DNA from: Pseudomonadota bacterium | Lineage (GTDB): Bacteria; Pseudomonadota; Gammaproteobacteria; Steroidobacterales; Steroidobacteraceae | Direction of reading: 5' to 3' | DNA: 64,000 nt | Assembly: GCA_016720075.1 (NCBI GenBank) | Contig: JADJXW010000021.1 | Coordinates: forward strand, 372,001 to 436,000 | In this document: positions 33,428-41,426 of the stretch, in pieces | Layout: each line of letters begins with the position of its first letter | How positions within the stretch are numbered: position 1 is the stretch's first letter | Notes under the pieces: model-generated | The model's database searches: none | Seen by the model: only the letters and a program-made list of their open reading frames with translations | What the model was told of the DNA's origin: nothing | Position numbers and translations under genes: made by a program

Positions 33428-33886
33428 ATGAGGGGCGGCACCGTGATTGACGAGGCGCGGCATCTCGCCCAGCTCAATATCGCGCTGATGCGCGAGCCGG
33501 CGGACTCGCCCGTCATGGCGGACTTCTTCGCGAACATCGATCGCATCAATGCGCTGGCGGAGTCCGCGCCCGGCTTCGTGTGGCGACTGAAAGGGGATCC
33601 ACCCGTGAATCCCTTCGGGGCGAACGCGCTCGTGAATCTTTCCGTGTGGCGCGGCGTCGAGGCTCTGTCGGACTTCGTGCACAAGTCCGGGCACATGGAC
33701 ATCATGCGCCGGCGACGCGAGTGGTTCGCGCGGCAGCCCGAGGCAACCCTGGTGCTGTGGTGGGTGCCTGCGGGGCACGAGCCCAGCGTCGAGGAAGCCG
33801 CCGACCGACTCGAGCAGTTGCGGCGAGAGGGCCCCACGGCCAGCGCATTTACCTTCGCAACCCACCACCTTAAGGTCACCCCATGA
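33428..33886 (+). CDS. DUF3291 family protein
   Basis: A 152-residue cytoplasmic protein. LAQLNIALMREPADSP, FFANIDRINALAESAPGFVW, NLSVWRGVEALSDFVHKSGH and WWVPAGHEPSVEEAADRL match DUF3291, a dimeric alpha-beta-barrel-like family related to antibiotic biosynthesis monooxygenases. The start ATG directly follows the YciI stop. It overlaps the next gene by 4 bp. Confidence 0.85.
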   Translation: MRGGTVIDEARHLAQLNIALMREPADSPVMADFFANIDRINALAESAPGFVWRLKGDPPVNPFGANALVNLSVWRGVEALSDFVHKSGHMDIMRRRREWFARQPEATLVLWWVPAGHEPSVEEAADRLEQLRREGPTASAFTFATHHLKVTP

Positions 33887-34068
33887 GCAGTAATGGAATG
33901 TTCCGCTACGGCGGCTATCGCACGTTTGGAGTGGCGAAGATGGGCGTGGGCTTCGGCACCGCGCTGGCCATCACCATCTCGTGGAGCGCAAACAAGTCGA
34001 TTCTCTGGGCCATCTTCCACGGGATTTTGTCCTGGCTCTACGTCGTCTATTACGCCATAAGGTACTGA
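33883..34068 (+). CDS. Small membrane protein, 61 aa
   Basis: A 61-residue protein with one or two hydrophobic stretches: VGFGTALAITISWSANKSIL and WAIFHGILSWLYVVYYAIRY. Translationally coupled (ATGA) to DUF3291. It resembles short inner-membrane proteins often found in pairs with regulatory genes, but has no assigned function. Confidence 0.6.
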   Translation: MSSNGMFRYGGYRTFGVAKMGVGFGTALAITISWSANKSILWAIFHGILSWLYVVYYAIRY

Positions 34069-34083
34069 AGGCGGCACCGGGTC

Positions 34084-34431
34084 ATGGCAACGCGCGAAGA
34101 CACCGTCCAGTTCATCGCCGACCAGGCCGGTCTTGGAAAGCGGCTCGAGTTCCGCAAGATGTTCGGCGAGTACGCGCTCTATGTGGATGGCAAGGTCACG
34201 GCACTGGTGTGCGATGACCAGCTGTTCCTCAAGCCCACGCCGGAAGGTCGCGGGTTCCTGGGTGCGGTAACCGAAGGGGCGCCGTATCCCGGCGCCAAGC
34301 CGCATCTGCTGATCGCGGAAGACCTGGAGGACCCCGAGCGGCTGAAGCAGGTGCTGGAGATCACCGCTGCAGCATTGCCGGCGCCGAAGCCGAAGACCGC
34401 GAAAAAGCCGCTATCATCGCGAAAGAAATAA
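34084..34431 (+). CDS. TfoX N-terminal domain protein
   Basis: A 115-residue protein consisting of the TfoX_N domain: LEFRKMFGEYALYVDGKVTA, LVCDDQLFLKPTPEGRGFL and YPGAKPHLLIAEDLEDPERL. The conserved K/R-x-M-F-G-x-Y-x-h motif is clear. The C-terminal competence-regulator domain of full TfoX is absent. A Lys-rich tail (KPKTAKKPLSSRKK) follows. Its function is unknown. Confidence 0.88.
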   Translation: MATREDTVQFIADQAGLGKRLEFRKMFGEYALYVDGKVTALVCDDQLFLKPTPEGRGFLGAVTEGAPYPGAKPHLLIAEDLEDPERLKQVLEITAAALPAPKPKTAKKPLSSRKK

Positions 34432-34447
34432 ACCCCGGGGATCAACC

Positions 34448-35350
34448 GTGACATGTCCAACCTTCGTGAATGCCTGCCTGGCGCTGTGCGCCGCCCTTCT
34501 CATGCCAGCAATGAGCCTGGCCCAGGCCGCCCAGGCCCCGCCCCCGGCTCCGGCGCAGTTGGCGCTGTCGTGCACGCGCGGCGGCCTGCAACGCGCAGTG
34601 AATCTGTACGTCGAGGCGCAGAAGAAGGGCGACCTGTCGGGGCTGCCGCTCGCCCGCGGCGTGGGCTACTGGGAGAACATCGCCCCCGCGGACATCACCA
34701 AGGGCATCGTCAACAAGGCGATGAAGATCGATCATCACCGCAGCTTCCTCGACACCGACAGCTGCCAGACCTTCACCGAAGTGATCGTCACCGACAAGGC
34801 GGCGCCCTATGTGCTCGGCACCCGCCTGCGCGTGAACCACGACAAGATCGCCGAGGTGGAGATTATCTGGACCACCACCGGCTACTGGCTGTTCAACGCC
34901 GACAACTACCTGAAATACTCCTCGGCCGAGAAGTGGGATCCAATTCCGGCCGATCGCCGCGACACGCGCGGCACGCTGGTGTCGGCCGCCAATGCCTACC
35001 TCGACGCCTTCCTCGAGCAGAAGCTCGACCTGGTGCCGTGGGGTTTTCCCTGCGAGCGGGTCGAGGGCGGCATGTACACGGGCAAGGGCCTGCCCACCGA
35101 CAGCTGCGAGGTCGGCGTGCCGGGCAATGTGAACATCGCCAACCGCAGGTTCGTGGTGGATGAGGTGATGGGCACCGTGCTCGTGCTGTGCACCTTTGGC
35201 GCCGGTGGACCGAATGGCGGCAGCGGCGCGCCGGATTCGCATCTGTTCCGCGTCGAGAATGGCAAGCTTCGCTACGTGCATACGCTCACGCATCTGCTGC
35301 AGTCGGCGTTCCGGGGCAATACCACGCCGGGCAGCAGCGGCACGCGATAA
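34448..35350 (+). CDS. Exported hypothetical protein with two NTF2-like halves
   Basis: A 300-residue protein with a signal peptide (FVNACLALCAALLMPAMSLA). Both halves have the shape of NTF2-like domains: LQRAVNLYVEAQKKGDLSGL at the first, SAANAYLDAFLEQKLDLVPW and RRFVVDEVMGTVLVLCTF in the second, then HLFRVENGKLRYVHTLTHL. Cysteine pairs are conserved (CERVEGG and SCEVG). The protein at 35975 shares this plan, so the two are probably paralogs. The GTG at 34448 fits the signal peptide. Function unknown. Confidence 0.6.
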   Translation: MTCPTFVNACLALCAALLMPAMSLAQAAQAPPPAPAQLALSCTRGGLQRAVNLYVEAQKKGDLSGLPLARGVGYWENIAPADITKGIVNKAMKIDHHRSFLDTDSCQTFTEVIVTDKAAPYVLGTRLRVNHDKIAEVEIIWTTTGYWLFNADNYLKYSSAEKWDPIPADRRDTRGTLVSAANAYLDAFLEQKLDLVPWGFPCERVEGGMYTGKGLPTDSCEVGVPGNVNIANRRFVVDEVMGTVLVLCTFGAGGPNGGSGAPDSHLFRVENGKLRYVHTLTHLLQSAFRGNTTPGSSGTR

Positions 35351-35363
35351 GCGGAAAGCAAGC

Positions 35364-35957
35364 ATGCGCAGCGCCAGAAACCTTGCCGGCATTTTCTTCA
35401 TCGCCGCGGCAGTGTTGTCGGGGGTGGCTCTAGCGGCCGCGCCGGACGGCAAGATCACGCTGTCAGCGCAGGAGAAGAAGGTGATGGCCGCCCGCTGCGC
35501 CACAGGCCTCGATACCGCCACGGCGCGAGAGGTCGGAGCGTCGCGGCTCGTGGCCAGCGTACGGTGCGTGGCGCATGGCAAGGAAGGCGAGATTCCGGTG
35601 GCCGGTGCCGCGCAGTGCGAGAAGAAGGCCGGCGCATGGAAGTGCGCCGCGGCCCGCGACGCGCTGGTGATGACGCTGTACGACGACTCCGTGCTGGCGC
35701 TGGTGGTGGAGGGCGTGCGCGCGGTCGAGGCCATCCAGGTAGTGAACACAATTGCCGACATGTCGATTGCGCCCTTCCAGAACGGCGCGATCGAAGTGCT
35801 GCAGGATCAGTGCATATTGCGGCAACTACCCAAGGCCCTGTTCAAGGGCGCCACACATTTCACACTGGATTGCATGCCGGCCACCGTGGCGGTGACGCGC
35901 GACTGCTGGGACAAGCGCTGCCGGTTCTTCATCACCGACGTCAAGAAGCGTGACTGA
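35364..35957 (+). CDS. Exported hypothetical protein, 197 aa
   Basis: A 197-residue protein, signal peptide MRSARNLAGIFFIAAAVLSG cleaved near ALAA. The mature part has six or more cysteines (ARCATG, VRCVAH, QCEKK, KCAAA, QCILR, DCMPA, DCWDKRC), suggesting a disulfide-rich periplasmic protein. I recognise no domain. The ATG at 35364 lies 14 bp after the previous stop, with AAAGCAAGC upstream. Confidence 0.6.
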   Translation: MRSARNLAGIFFIAAAVLSGVALAAAPDGKITLSAQEKKVMAARCATGLDTATAREVGASRLVASVRCVAHGKEGEIPVAGAAQCEKKAGAWKCAAARDALVMTLYDDSVLALVVEGVRAVEAIQVVNTIADMSIAPFQNGAIEVLQDQCILRQLPKALFKGATHFTLDCMPATVAVTRDCWDKRCRFFITDVKKRD

Positions 35958-35974
35958 CAAAAAAAGGGGGCCTC

Positions 35975-37003
35975 ATGCGCATCTCCGGGTTCTTCATTTC
36001 GATTGCCGCGATTGCCATGGTCGGGCCTGCCGTGTCGGCCGAATCCCGGCCCAGCCCGGCCTGTGATCGCGCCTGCCTTTATGGCGTGCTCGACCAGTAC
36101 CTGGTCGCGCTGCGCGCGCAGGATTCCCGGCGCGTGCCCTGGGCGGCGCAGGTGATCAATACCGAGAACAACGTGGAGCTCATCCCCGGTGACGGGCTCT
36201 GGGGCACGCTGACCTCGCTCGACAGCACATACGAGATGCGCTTCGCCGATGTGGCCGTGGGCCAGGTGGCCATCTTCGGCGTGGTCGACGAGAGCGGCAC
36301 GCGCGCGCCGTATGCGCTGCGACTGAAGGTGGTGGATCGCACGGTGAGCGAAGCCGAGACGATCATCGCCCGCCCGCAGGAGGCCGGCGTGCCATTCGTG
36401 AATGCCACTCTGAGCGCCATTCCCATCTGGAACGAGATGCTGACGCCGGCGCAGCGCATGTCACGCCAGCAGATGATCAACGTGGCCAATGGCTACTTCG
36501 ACACGCTGCAACTCAACGACGGCAAGCTCTACACCTCGCTTACCGCGGACTGCAATCGCCGCGAGAACGGCACGCAGACCACCAACAACACGGGACCGGG
36601 CGCCAATCCGATCTGGAAATACGGCTGCGAGCAGCAGTTCCGGCTGGGCGCCTATCGTTACGACGACCGACTGCGCGCCCGGCGATTCGAGGTGGTGGAC
36701 GAGGAACGCGGCATCGTGCTGGCCGGCGGATTCATCGATCACTCGGGTCGCATCAAGGAATTTCCGCTGACCGACGGCACCACGCGCAAGTCGAACTACC
36801 TGCGACCGCACACCTTCTCGCTGTTCGAGGCCTTCAAGATCGTGGACGGGAAGATCCGGCAGGTGGAAGCCGTGTTCTTCACGCTGCCCTACAACAGCCC
36901 CTCGCCGTGGGATCGCGCCTTGCAGGAATTCCAGCGGCCCCAGGCCGTAGGCGCCGCGGAAACGGCGCGCGAAGTGGCTGGGCTCGGCGAAGCCGCAGCG
37001 TGA
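35975..37003 (+). CDS. Exported hypothetical protein with two NTF2-like halves; C-terminus antisense to araC gene
   Basis: A 342-residue protein with a signal peptide (FFISIAAIAMVGPAVSAESR). It has CDRACLYGVLDQYLVALRAQ, TENNVELIPGDGLWGT, QMINVANGYFDTLQLNDGK, DCNRRENG and RRFEVVDEERGIVLAGGF. These segments are typical of uncharacterised secreted proteins with two NTF2-like folds. The last ~30 residues, after the natural-looking end around YNSPSPW, are read from the strand opposite the AraC helix-turn-helix. A GGGGGCC leader and ribosome site precede the ATG. Confidence 0.65.
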   Translation: MRISGFFISIAAIAMVGPAVSAESRPSPACDRACLYGVLDQYLVALRAQDSRRVPWAAQVINTENNVELIPGDGLWGTLTSLDSTYEMRFADVAVGQVAIFGVVDESGTRAPYALRLKVVDRTVSEAETIIARPQEAGVPFVNATLSAIPIWNEMLTPAQRMSRQQMINVANGYFDTLQLNDGKLYTSLTADCNRRENGTQTTNNTGPGANPIWKYGCEQQFRLGAYRYDDRLRARRFEVVDEERGIVLAGGFIDHSGRIKEFPLTDGTTRKSNYLRPHTFSLFEAFKIVDGKIRQVEAVFFTLPYNSPSPWDRALQEFQRPQAVGAAETAREVAGLGEAAA

Positions 37004-37918
37004 GGCCACTTCGAGCACGGTGAGCGCGTTGCAGCGCCGGTCCGACAGCAGCCGGTGCGCGGCTTCGAGCCGCAGCCGCATCAGCTCGGCGCCGAAGGTG
37101 GTGCCGGCGCGCGCGAACAGCAGATAAAGATAGCGGCGCGAGATGCCCTGGCTGGCCGCGAAATCCGCGGGATTCAGATCGGTTTCAAGGCAGCGCTCGC
37201 GCAGCGCGTTCAGCAGCTGGCGATGGAGTTTGTCCTGCGGGCGCGCGGCCTGCGCTTCGGGGCCGGCGGCCAGCGCCACCAGGCCCGCAAGCTGGTCGGC
37301 CACGGTTCCGGGTGGCAGCTGCAGATCCGTTTCCACGCAGTTTTCAAGGCCCGCCATGGCGGCGGACAGCGCACCGCCCCAGCCGGGGCCCGCGCCAAAC
37401 ACGCGCGCGGCGGCGGCTTCGGGCGAGGGCAGCCAGGTGGCCAGCCATTCGCGCGGGAAACGCAGCACCACGCTGCGCGTGGCGCCCTGGCAGTCGAGGT
37501 CATAGGGTTCGGCGCAGTCGACGATCGTGCAGTCGCCGGGGCCCAGCTCGCAGTCGCGGCCATGCTGGCGGAAGCGCTGCCGGCCCTCGCGGATCTGCAT
37601 CAGGATGGTCCAGTCCCCGGTGCCGCTGGCGATGTTCCGCGACGTGCGGCGCACGTGCTGGGTGCCGGCCTGTACCAGGTAGAGGTTGCCCGAGCCCAGC
37701 GGCACGGCGTCGAGGCGGGCGCGGAAGGCATCGCGCTCGGGACTGTCGACGTCGAGTTCCAGGAAAGAGCGGCAGACGGTGTCGACCCAGTAGGCCAGTG
37801 CGTGGCGGGGCTCGACGTCTTCGGTCGTCCAGCGATGGCGCTGGGCGGGGACGGTCGTGGCCGGGTTGGTGGCGTGGGGCATGCGGTGATGTTGCGCCAG
37901 CCATTGCTTGCTCGGCAA
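36461..37918 (-). CDS. AraC-family transcriptional regulator with antisense C-terminal extension
   Basis: The regulator part (about residues 1-330) has an N-terminal AraC-binding-like-type domain and a C-terminal double HTH: FAASQGISRRYLYLLFARAG and VLEVASRCGFAEPSHFARRF followed by AYGLGPLEF, where the family normally ends. The open frame then continues about 155 residues antisense to the 35975 gene with no homology-like sequence, so the real 3' end may be lost. It is divergent from the kinase-carboxylase operon (160 bp between starts), which it probably controls. The start could also be the ATG near 37882 (MPHATN). Confidence 0.75.
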   Translation of the reverse strand: MPSKQWLAQHHRMPHATNPATTVPAQRHRWTTEDVEPRHALAYWVDTVCRSFLELDVDSPERDAFRARLDAVPLGSGNLYLVQAGTQHVRRTSRNIASGTGDWTILMQIREGRQRFRQHGRDCELGPGDCTIVDCAEPYDLDCQGATRSVVLRFPREWLATWLPSPEAAAARVFGAGPGWGGALSAAMAGLENCVETDLQLPPGTVADQLAGLVALAAGPEAQAARPQDKLHRQLLNALRERCLETDLNPADFAASQGISRRYLYLLFARAGTTFGAELMRLRLEAAHRLLSDRRCNALTVLEVASRCGFAEPSHFARRFRGAYGLGPLEFLQGAIPRRGAVVGQREEHGFHLPDLPVHDLEGLEQREGVRSQVVRLARGAVGQRKFLDATRVIDESAGQHDAAFLVHHLESPGAQSVVVTIGAQPELLLAAVFPDRIGARSRVVGGLRAVLAAIAVRGKRGVELAVVELQRVEVAIGHVDHLLA

Positions 37919-38078
37919 TAGAGGCTGCCGCGGCAGGGGTATCGCGGGCGCCGCCCGGGCCGCCGTGGTGCTGCACTGTGGGCCGCAGACCCATGCACGG
38001 CTGGCCGCGCCGCGATGCGCCCGCGACAGCTACCATCCCTGCGTACCCCGGAAAAACAGTACCGGGGCGGGGGATGAC

Positions 38079-39895
38079 ATGACGAACACGACTCGCGGCT
38101 TTCCGCTGCCCAGTTCGCTGAAGGTGGTTCCGGGAACGGAGCGCGCCCAGGCGGCGTATCCCTACTACATGCAGTTCGCGCCGGAAGACGACCAGCGCTT
38201 CTGGTTCTACAACTCGATGCATTTTCCCGAGCCGATGCATGCGTTCGATTCGGTGACGGGCGAGGCCGCGTACTGCGCGCTGGGCGCCGCGAACACGCGC
38301 GTGCAGGTGCTGCCGACCACCAAGGGCATCGACGAGCGCTACATCAACGGCCGCGTGTACATCGGCGGCATCGGCGTCACTGACCCCGCCGAGATCAAGG
38401 AGCGCACCGAAGAGTTCATGCAGCGCGCCTTCTACTACTACGAGCACTGGGAAGATCTCTACGCGTCGTGGAAGACGAAGATGCGCGCGCTGATCGAGGA
38501 TGCGCAGAAGCTGCCGCCGCTGTCGCTGCCGAAGTACGAGCCGCTGGAGAACGTGCACGCGGGCCTCGGCATCGCCTCGAACCACTACCTGCTCGACATC
38601 TACCAGAAGACCCTCGAAGGGTACTTCCGGATGTGGCACCACCACTTCGAGTTCCTGCTGCTCGGCTACGGCGCCTACCTGACGTTCTTCAACTTCTGCA
38701 AGCAGGCCTTCCCCGAGATCACCGACCAGACCATCGCGCGCATGGTGGCCGGCATGGAGGCCGAGATCTTCCGGCCCGATGACGAACTGCGCAAGCTGGC
38801 GCGCTCGGCGGTGCACCTGGGGCTTGAAAAGCACTTCCAGGATGGCAGCACGGCGAAGACCATCCTGGAAAGCCTCAAGGATGGCGGCCCGTCGGGAAGA
38901 AATGGCTGGAGGAACTGGAATCCGCCCGCCATCCCTGGTTCAACGTGAACGTGGGTGATGGCTTCTATCACTACCATCGCTCGTGGAACGATGACCTGAC
39001 GATGCCGTTCGCGGCGCTGCCGAGCTACATCCGCCAGGTGCAGGGTGGCGACAAGCTCGAGCGGCCGGTGCAGCAGCTGCTGGCAGAGCGCCAACAGTTG
39101 ATTTCGGATTACCGCGAACTGCTGGCAACGGATGAAGACCGCGCCGCATTCGATCAGATGATTTCGTTGGCGCATCGCGTGTTCCCGTATGTGGAAGGGC
39201 ACAAGTTCTACTGCGAGCACTGGTACACGAACCTGTTCTTCAACAAGATCCGCGAATTCGGCGCGCTGCTGTGCGACCACGGTTTCTTCGCCAAAGAGGA
39301 AGACGTGTTCCACCTGACGCACTACGAGCTGAAGTCCGCCATCGTGGACCTGATGCAGTCGTGGTCGGCGGGTTCGCCGCCGCGCGGTCCCGCGCATTGG
39401 CCGCCCATCGTGGCCGAGCGCGCCGCGGCCATCGCGGCCTGGGCCAAGAACGACACGCCGCCGGCGTTGGGTCCGGTGCCCGACATCATCGACGATCCGG
39501 CCATCGTGATGCTCTGGGGCATCACGCGCGAGAGCCTGGATGCGTGGCTGAAGTCCGAGGACGATGGCGATTCGAAGGAGCTGAAGGGATTCGCGGCCTC
39601 GCGCGGCGTGGTGGAAGGCATCGCGCGCGTGGTGAAGTCGGCCGACGAGATCGGGCGTCTGAAGGACGGCGATATCCTCGTGTGCCAGGTGACGAACCCC
39701 ACGTGGTCGCCCGTGTTCCGGAAGATCGCTGCCGCCGTGTCGGACATCGGCGGTTCGATGAGCCATGCGGCCATCGTGGCGCGCGAATACGGCCTGCCCG
39801 CGGTGGTGGGCACCGGCAGCGCCACGCGGCGCATCAAGGATGGCCAGCGCCTGCGCGTGGATGGCGATCGCGGCATCGTGACGCTGCTGGATTGA
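38079..39895 (+). pseudogene. Phenylphosphate-synthase-like large subunit (PEP-utilising kinase), one-base frameshift
   Basis: Two frames join into a protein of about 605 residues (about 68 kDa). The first runs from ATG 38079 to SLKDGGPSG; the second resumes GKKWLEELESARHPWFNVNV. One missing base near 38893 explains the break. The C-terminus is the PEP-utiliser mobile domain with GGSMSHAAIVAREYGLPAVV; the phosphorylated His is codon 39764-39766. The ATP-binding domain is absent and encoded separately by the next gene, and the PEP-binding barrel of PEP synthase is missing. Size and layout match the alpha subunit of phenylphosphate synthase from anaerobic phenol degraders. The true substrate is unknown. 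Confidence 0.75.
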
Positions 39896-39902
39896 TGCAT
39901 CG

Positions 39903-40943
39903 ATGGCATTGATCAGCTGGTTCGCGGATCTGCAGCTCACCGACCGACCGGCAGTGGGCGGCAAGGGCGGTTCGCTGGGGGAACTCACGCGGGCGGGCAT
40001 TGCCGTGCCGCCGGGATTCGTGGTGCGCGTGGAGGCCTTCGACGCGTTCCTGGCCACCGTGGAGCAGCAACATGCCGTGCGCGCGAAGGTGTCGGCGCTG
40101 GACGCCGATGACCTGGACGCCGTGCAGCGTGTAGCGGCGGACGCGCAGCGCGCGATGCTGTCGCATCCGTTGCCTGCGCCGCTGCGCCAGGCGCTGCGGG
40201 AAGCCTATTCGAAGCTGTTCGATGGCGGCGCACCGGCGCCGGTGGCCGTGCGCTCCTCGGCCACCGCGGAGGATTCCGCCGACGCCAGCTTCGCGGGCCT
40301 GCAGGACACGCTGCTGTGGATACTGGACTTCGATTCACTGGAGCGCGCGCTGCTGCAGTGCTGGGCCAGCCTGTATTCGGTGCCGTCGATCAGTTACCGC
40401 CGCAAGCGCAACATGCCCGAGAACGAAGTATCGATGGCCGTGGTGGTGCAGCGCATGGTGGATTCGCGCACCGCAGGCGTGCTCTTTACCCGCAGCCCGT
40501 CGAGCGGTGATCGCTCGGTGATCGTCATCGAAGGGGCCTGGGGACTGGGCTCGGCGGTGGTCAGCGGCGAGGTGACGCCCGATCACTGGGTGGTGGGCAA
40601 GATCACCGGCGAAGTCACCGTGCGCGAGATCCGCGAGAAGCACATCCTGCATGCGCCCGATCCGAAGGGCGGCACGCGCGAGGTGGAATTGGAGGATGCG
40701 CGGCGCAATGAACCCTGCCTGAGCGATGCCGAACTGCAGCAGCTTCGCGACCTGGGCCGGCGCATCGAGCGGCACTATGGCTGCCCGCAGGACATCGAAT
40801 GGGCCTTCGACCGCGACGGCGTGCTGCGCGTGCTGCAGAGCCGGCCCGAAACAGTGTGGGCGACGCGCGAGGCCACGCCGGTCACGCGCGTCCACGACAA
40901 TCCCCTCAATCACGTGATGAGTATCTTTGGAGGCAAACGGTGA
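39903..40943 (+). CDS. Phenylphosphate-synthase-like ATP-binding subunit (PPDK N-terminal domain)
   Basis: A 346-residue protein containing only the ATP-grasp domain of PEP synthase/pyruvate phosphate dikinase. VGGKGGSLGELTRAGIAVPP at about 17-36, VAVRSSATAEDSADASFAGL near 113, MVDSRTAGVLFTRSPSSGDR near 185 and IEGAWGLGSAVVSGEVTPD are all intact, as is the QDIEWAFDRDGVLRVLQSRP end. It should phosphorylate the His of the preceding protein with ATP. Together the two genes correspond to PpsA and PpsB. It begins 7 bp after the large subunit gene and overlaps the biotin carrier gene by 4 bp (GTGA). Confidence 0.85.
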   Translation: MALISWFADLQLTDRPAVGGKGGSLGELTRAGIAVPPGFVVRVEAFDAFLATVEQQHAVRAKVSALDADDLDAVQRVAADAQRAMLSHPLPAPLRQALREAYSKLFDGGAPAPVAVRSSATAEDSADASFAGLQDTLLWILDFDSLERALLQCWASLYSVPSISYRRKRNMPENEVSMAVVVQRMVDSRTAGVLFTRSPSSGDRSVIVIEGAWGLGSAVVSGEVTPDHWVVGKITGEVTVREIREKHILHAPDPKGGTREVELEDARRNEPCLSDAELQQLRDLGRRIERHYGCPQDIEWAFDRDGVLRVLQSRPETVWATREATPVTRVHDNPLNHVMSIFGGKR

Positions 40944-41425
40944 GCCTGACCGCCCGCGACGTTGCGGAAATCCTGCGCGTGCTGGAAGAGTCCAGTTTTG
41001 ACACGCTCGACCTGGACATGGACGGCGTGCAGCTGCGGCTGCGGCGCAGTGGCGCGCCGCCGGCGCGGGAATCCGTGCCCACGCCCGCCCTCGCGCCGCG
41101 CGCCGGTGAAAGCCCGGCGAAGTCCGCGCGATCAGCGGCCCCGGCTCACACGGCAGCCCACGCAGGGGTAGCGCCGGAACCCGGCGCCGTGGCGGTGCCT
41201 GCGCCATTGCTGGGCATCTACTACCGCGCGCCGAAACCCGGCGAGCCGCCCTTCGTGGAGGCGGGCGACAAGGTGCAGGCCGACACCATCATCGGCATCA
41301 TCGAAGTGATGAAGCTGATGAACACGGTGCGCGCGGGCGTGGCCGGCCAGATCGTGTCGATCAGCGCGCCCAATGGCGAACTGGTCGAATACGGCCAGGC
41401 CATCCTGTGGGTGCGCCCGGACTGA
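40940..41425 (+). CDS. Biotin carboxyl carrier protein
   Basis: A 161-residue BCCP. The N-terminal part SLTARDVAEILRVLEESSFD-like helix and DLDMDGVQLRLRR strands resemble AccB; then a Pro/Ala-rich linker; then the biotinyl domain with IIGIIEVMKLMNTVRAG, where K (codon 41312-41314) is the biotin site. GTG start with GGAGG (40929-40933) in front. It is an additional, operon-specific carrier, not the housekeeping accB, as its neighbours are a kinase and a carboxyltransferase. Confidence 0.9.
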   Translation: MSLTARDVAEILRVLEESSFDTLDLDMDGVQLRLRRSGAPPARESVPTPALAPRAGESPAKSARSAAPAHTAAHAGVAPEPGAVAVPAPLLGIYYRAPKPGEPPFVEAGDKVQADTIIGIIEVMKLMNTVRAGVAGQIVSISAPNGELVEYGQAILWVRPD

Positions 41426-41426
41426 A

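Noticed and set aside
37919..38078. Inverted repeat CCCCGG/CCGGGG (38046-38067) as a terminator or operator
   Set aside because: It lies in a plausible regulatory position for the operon, but six-base G/C repeats are common here and there is no T-run; not listed as a feature.
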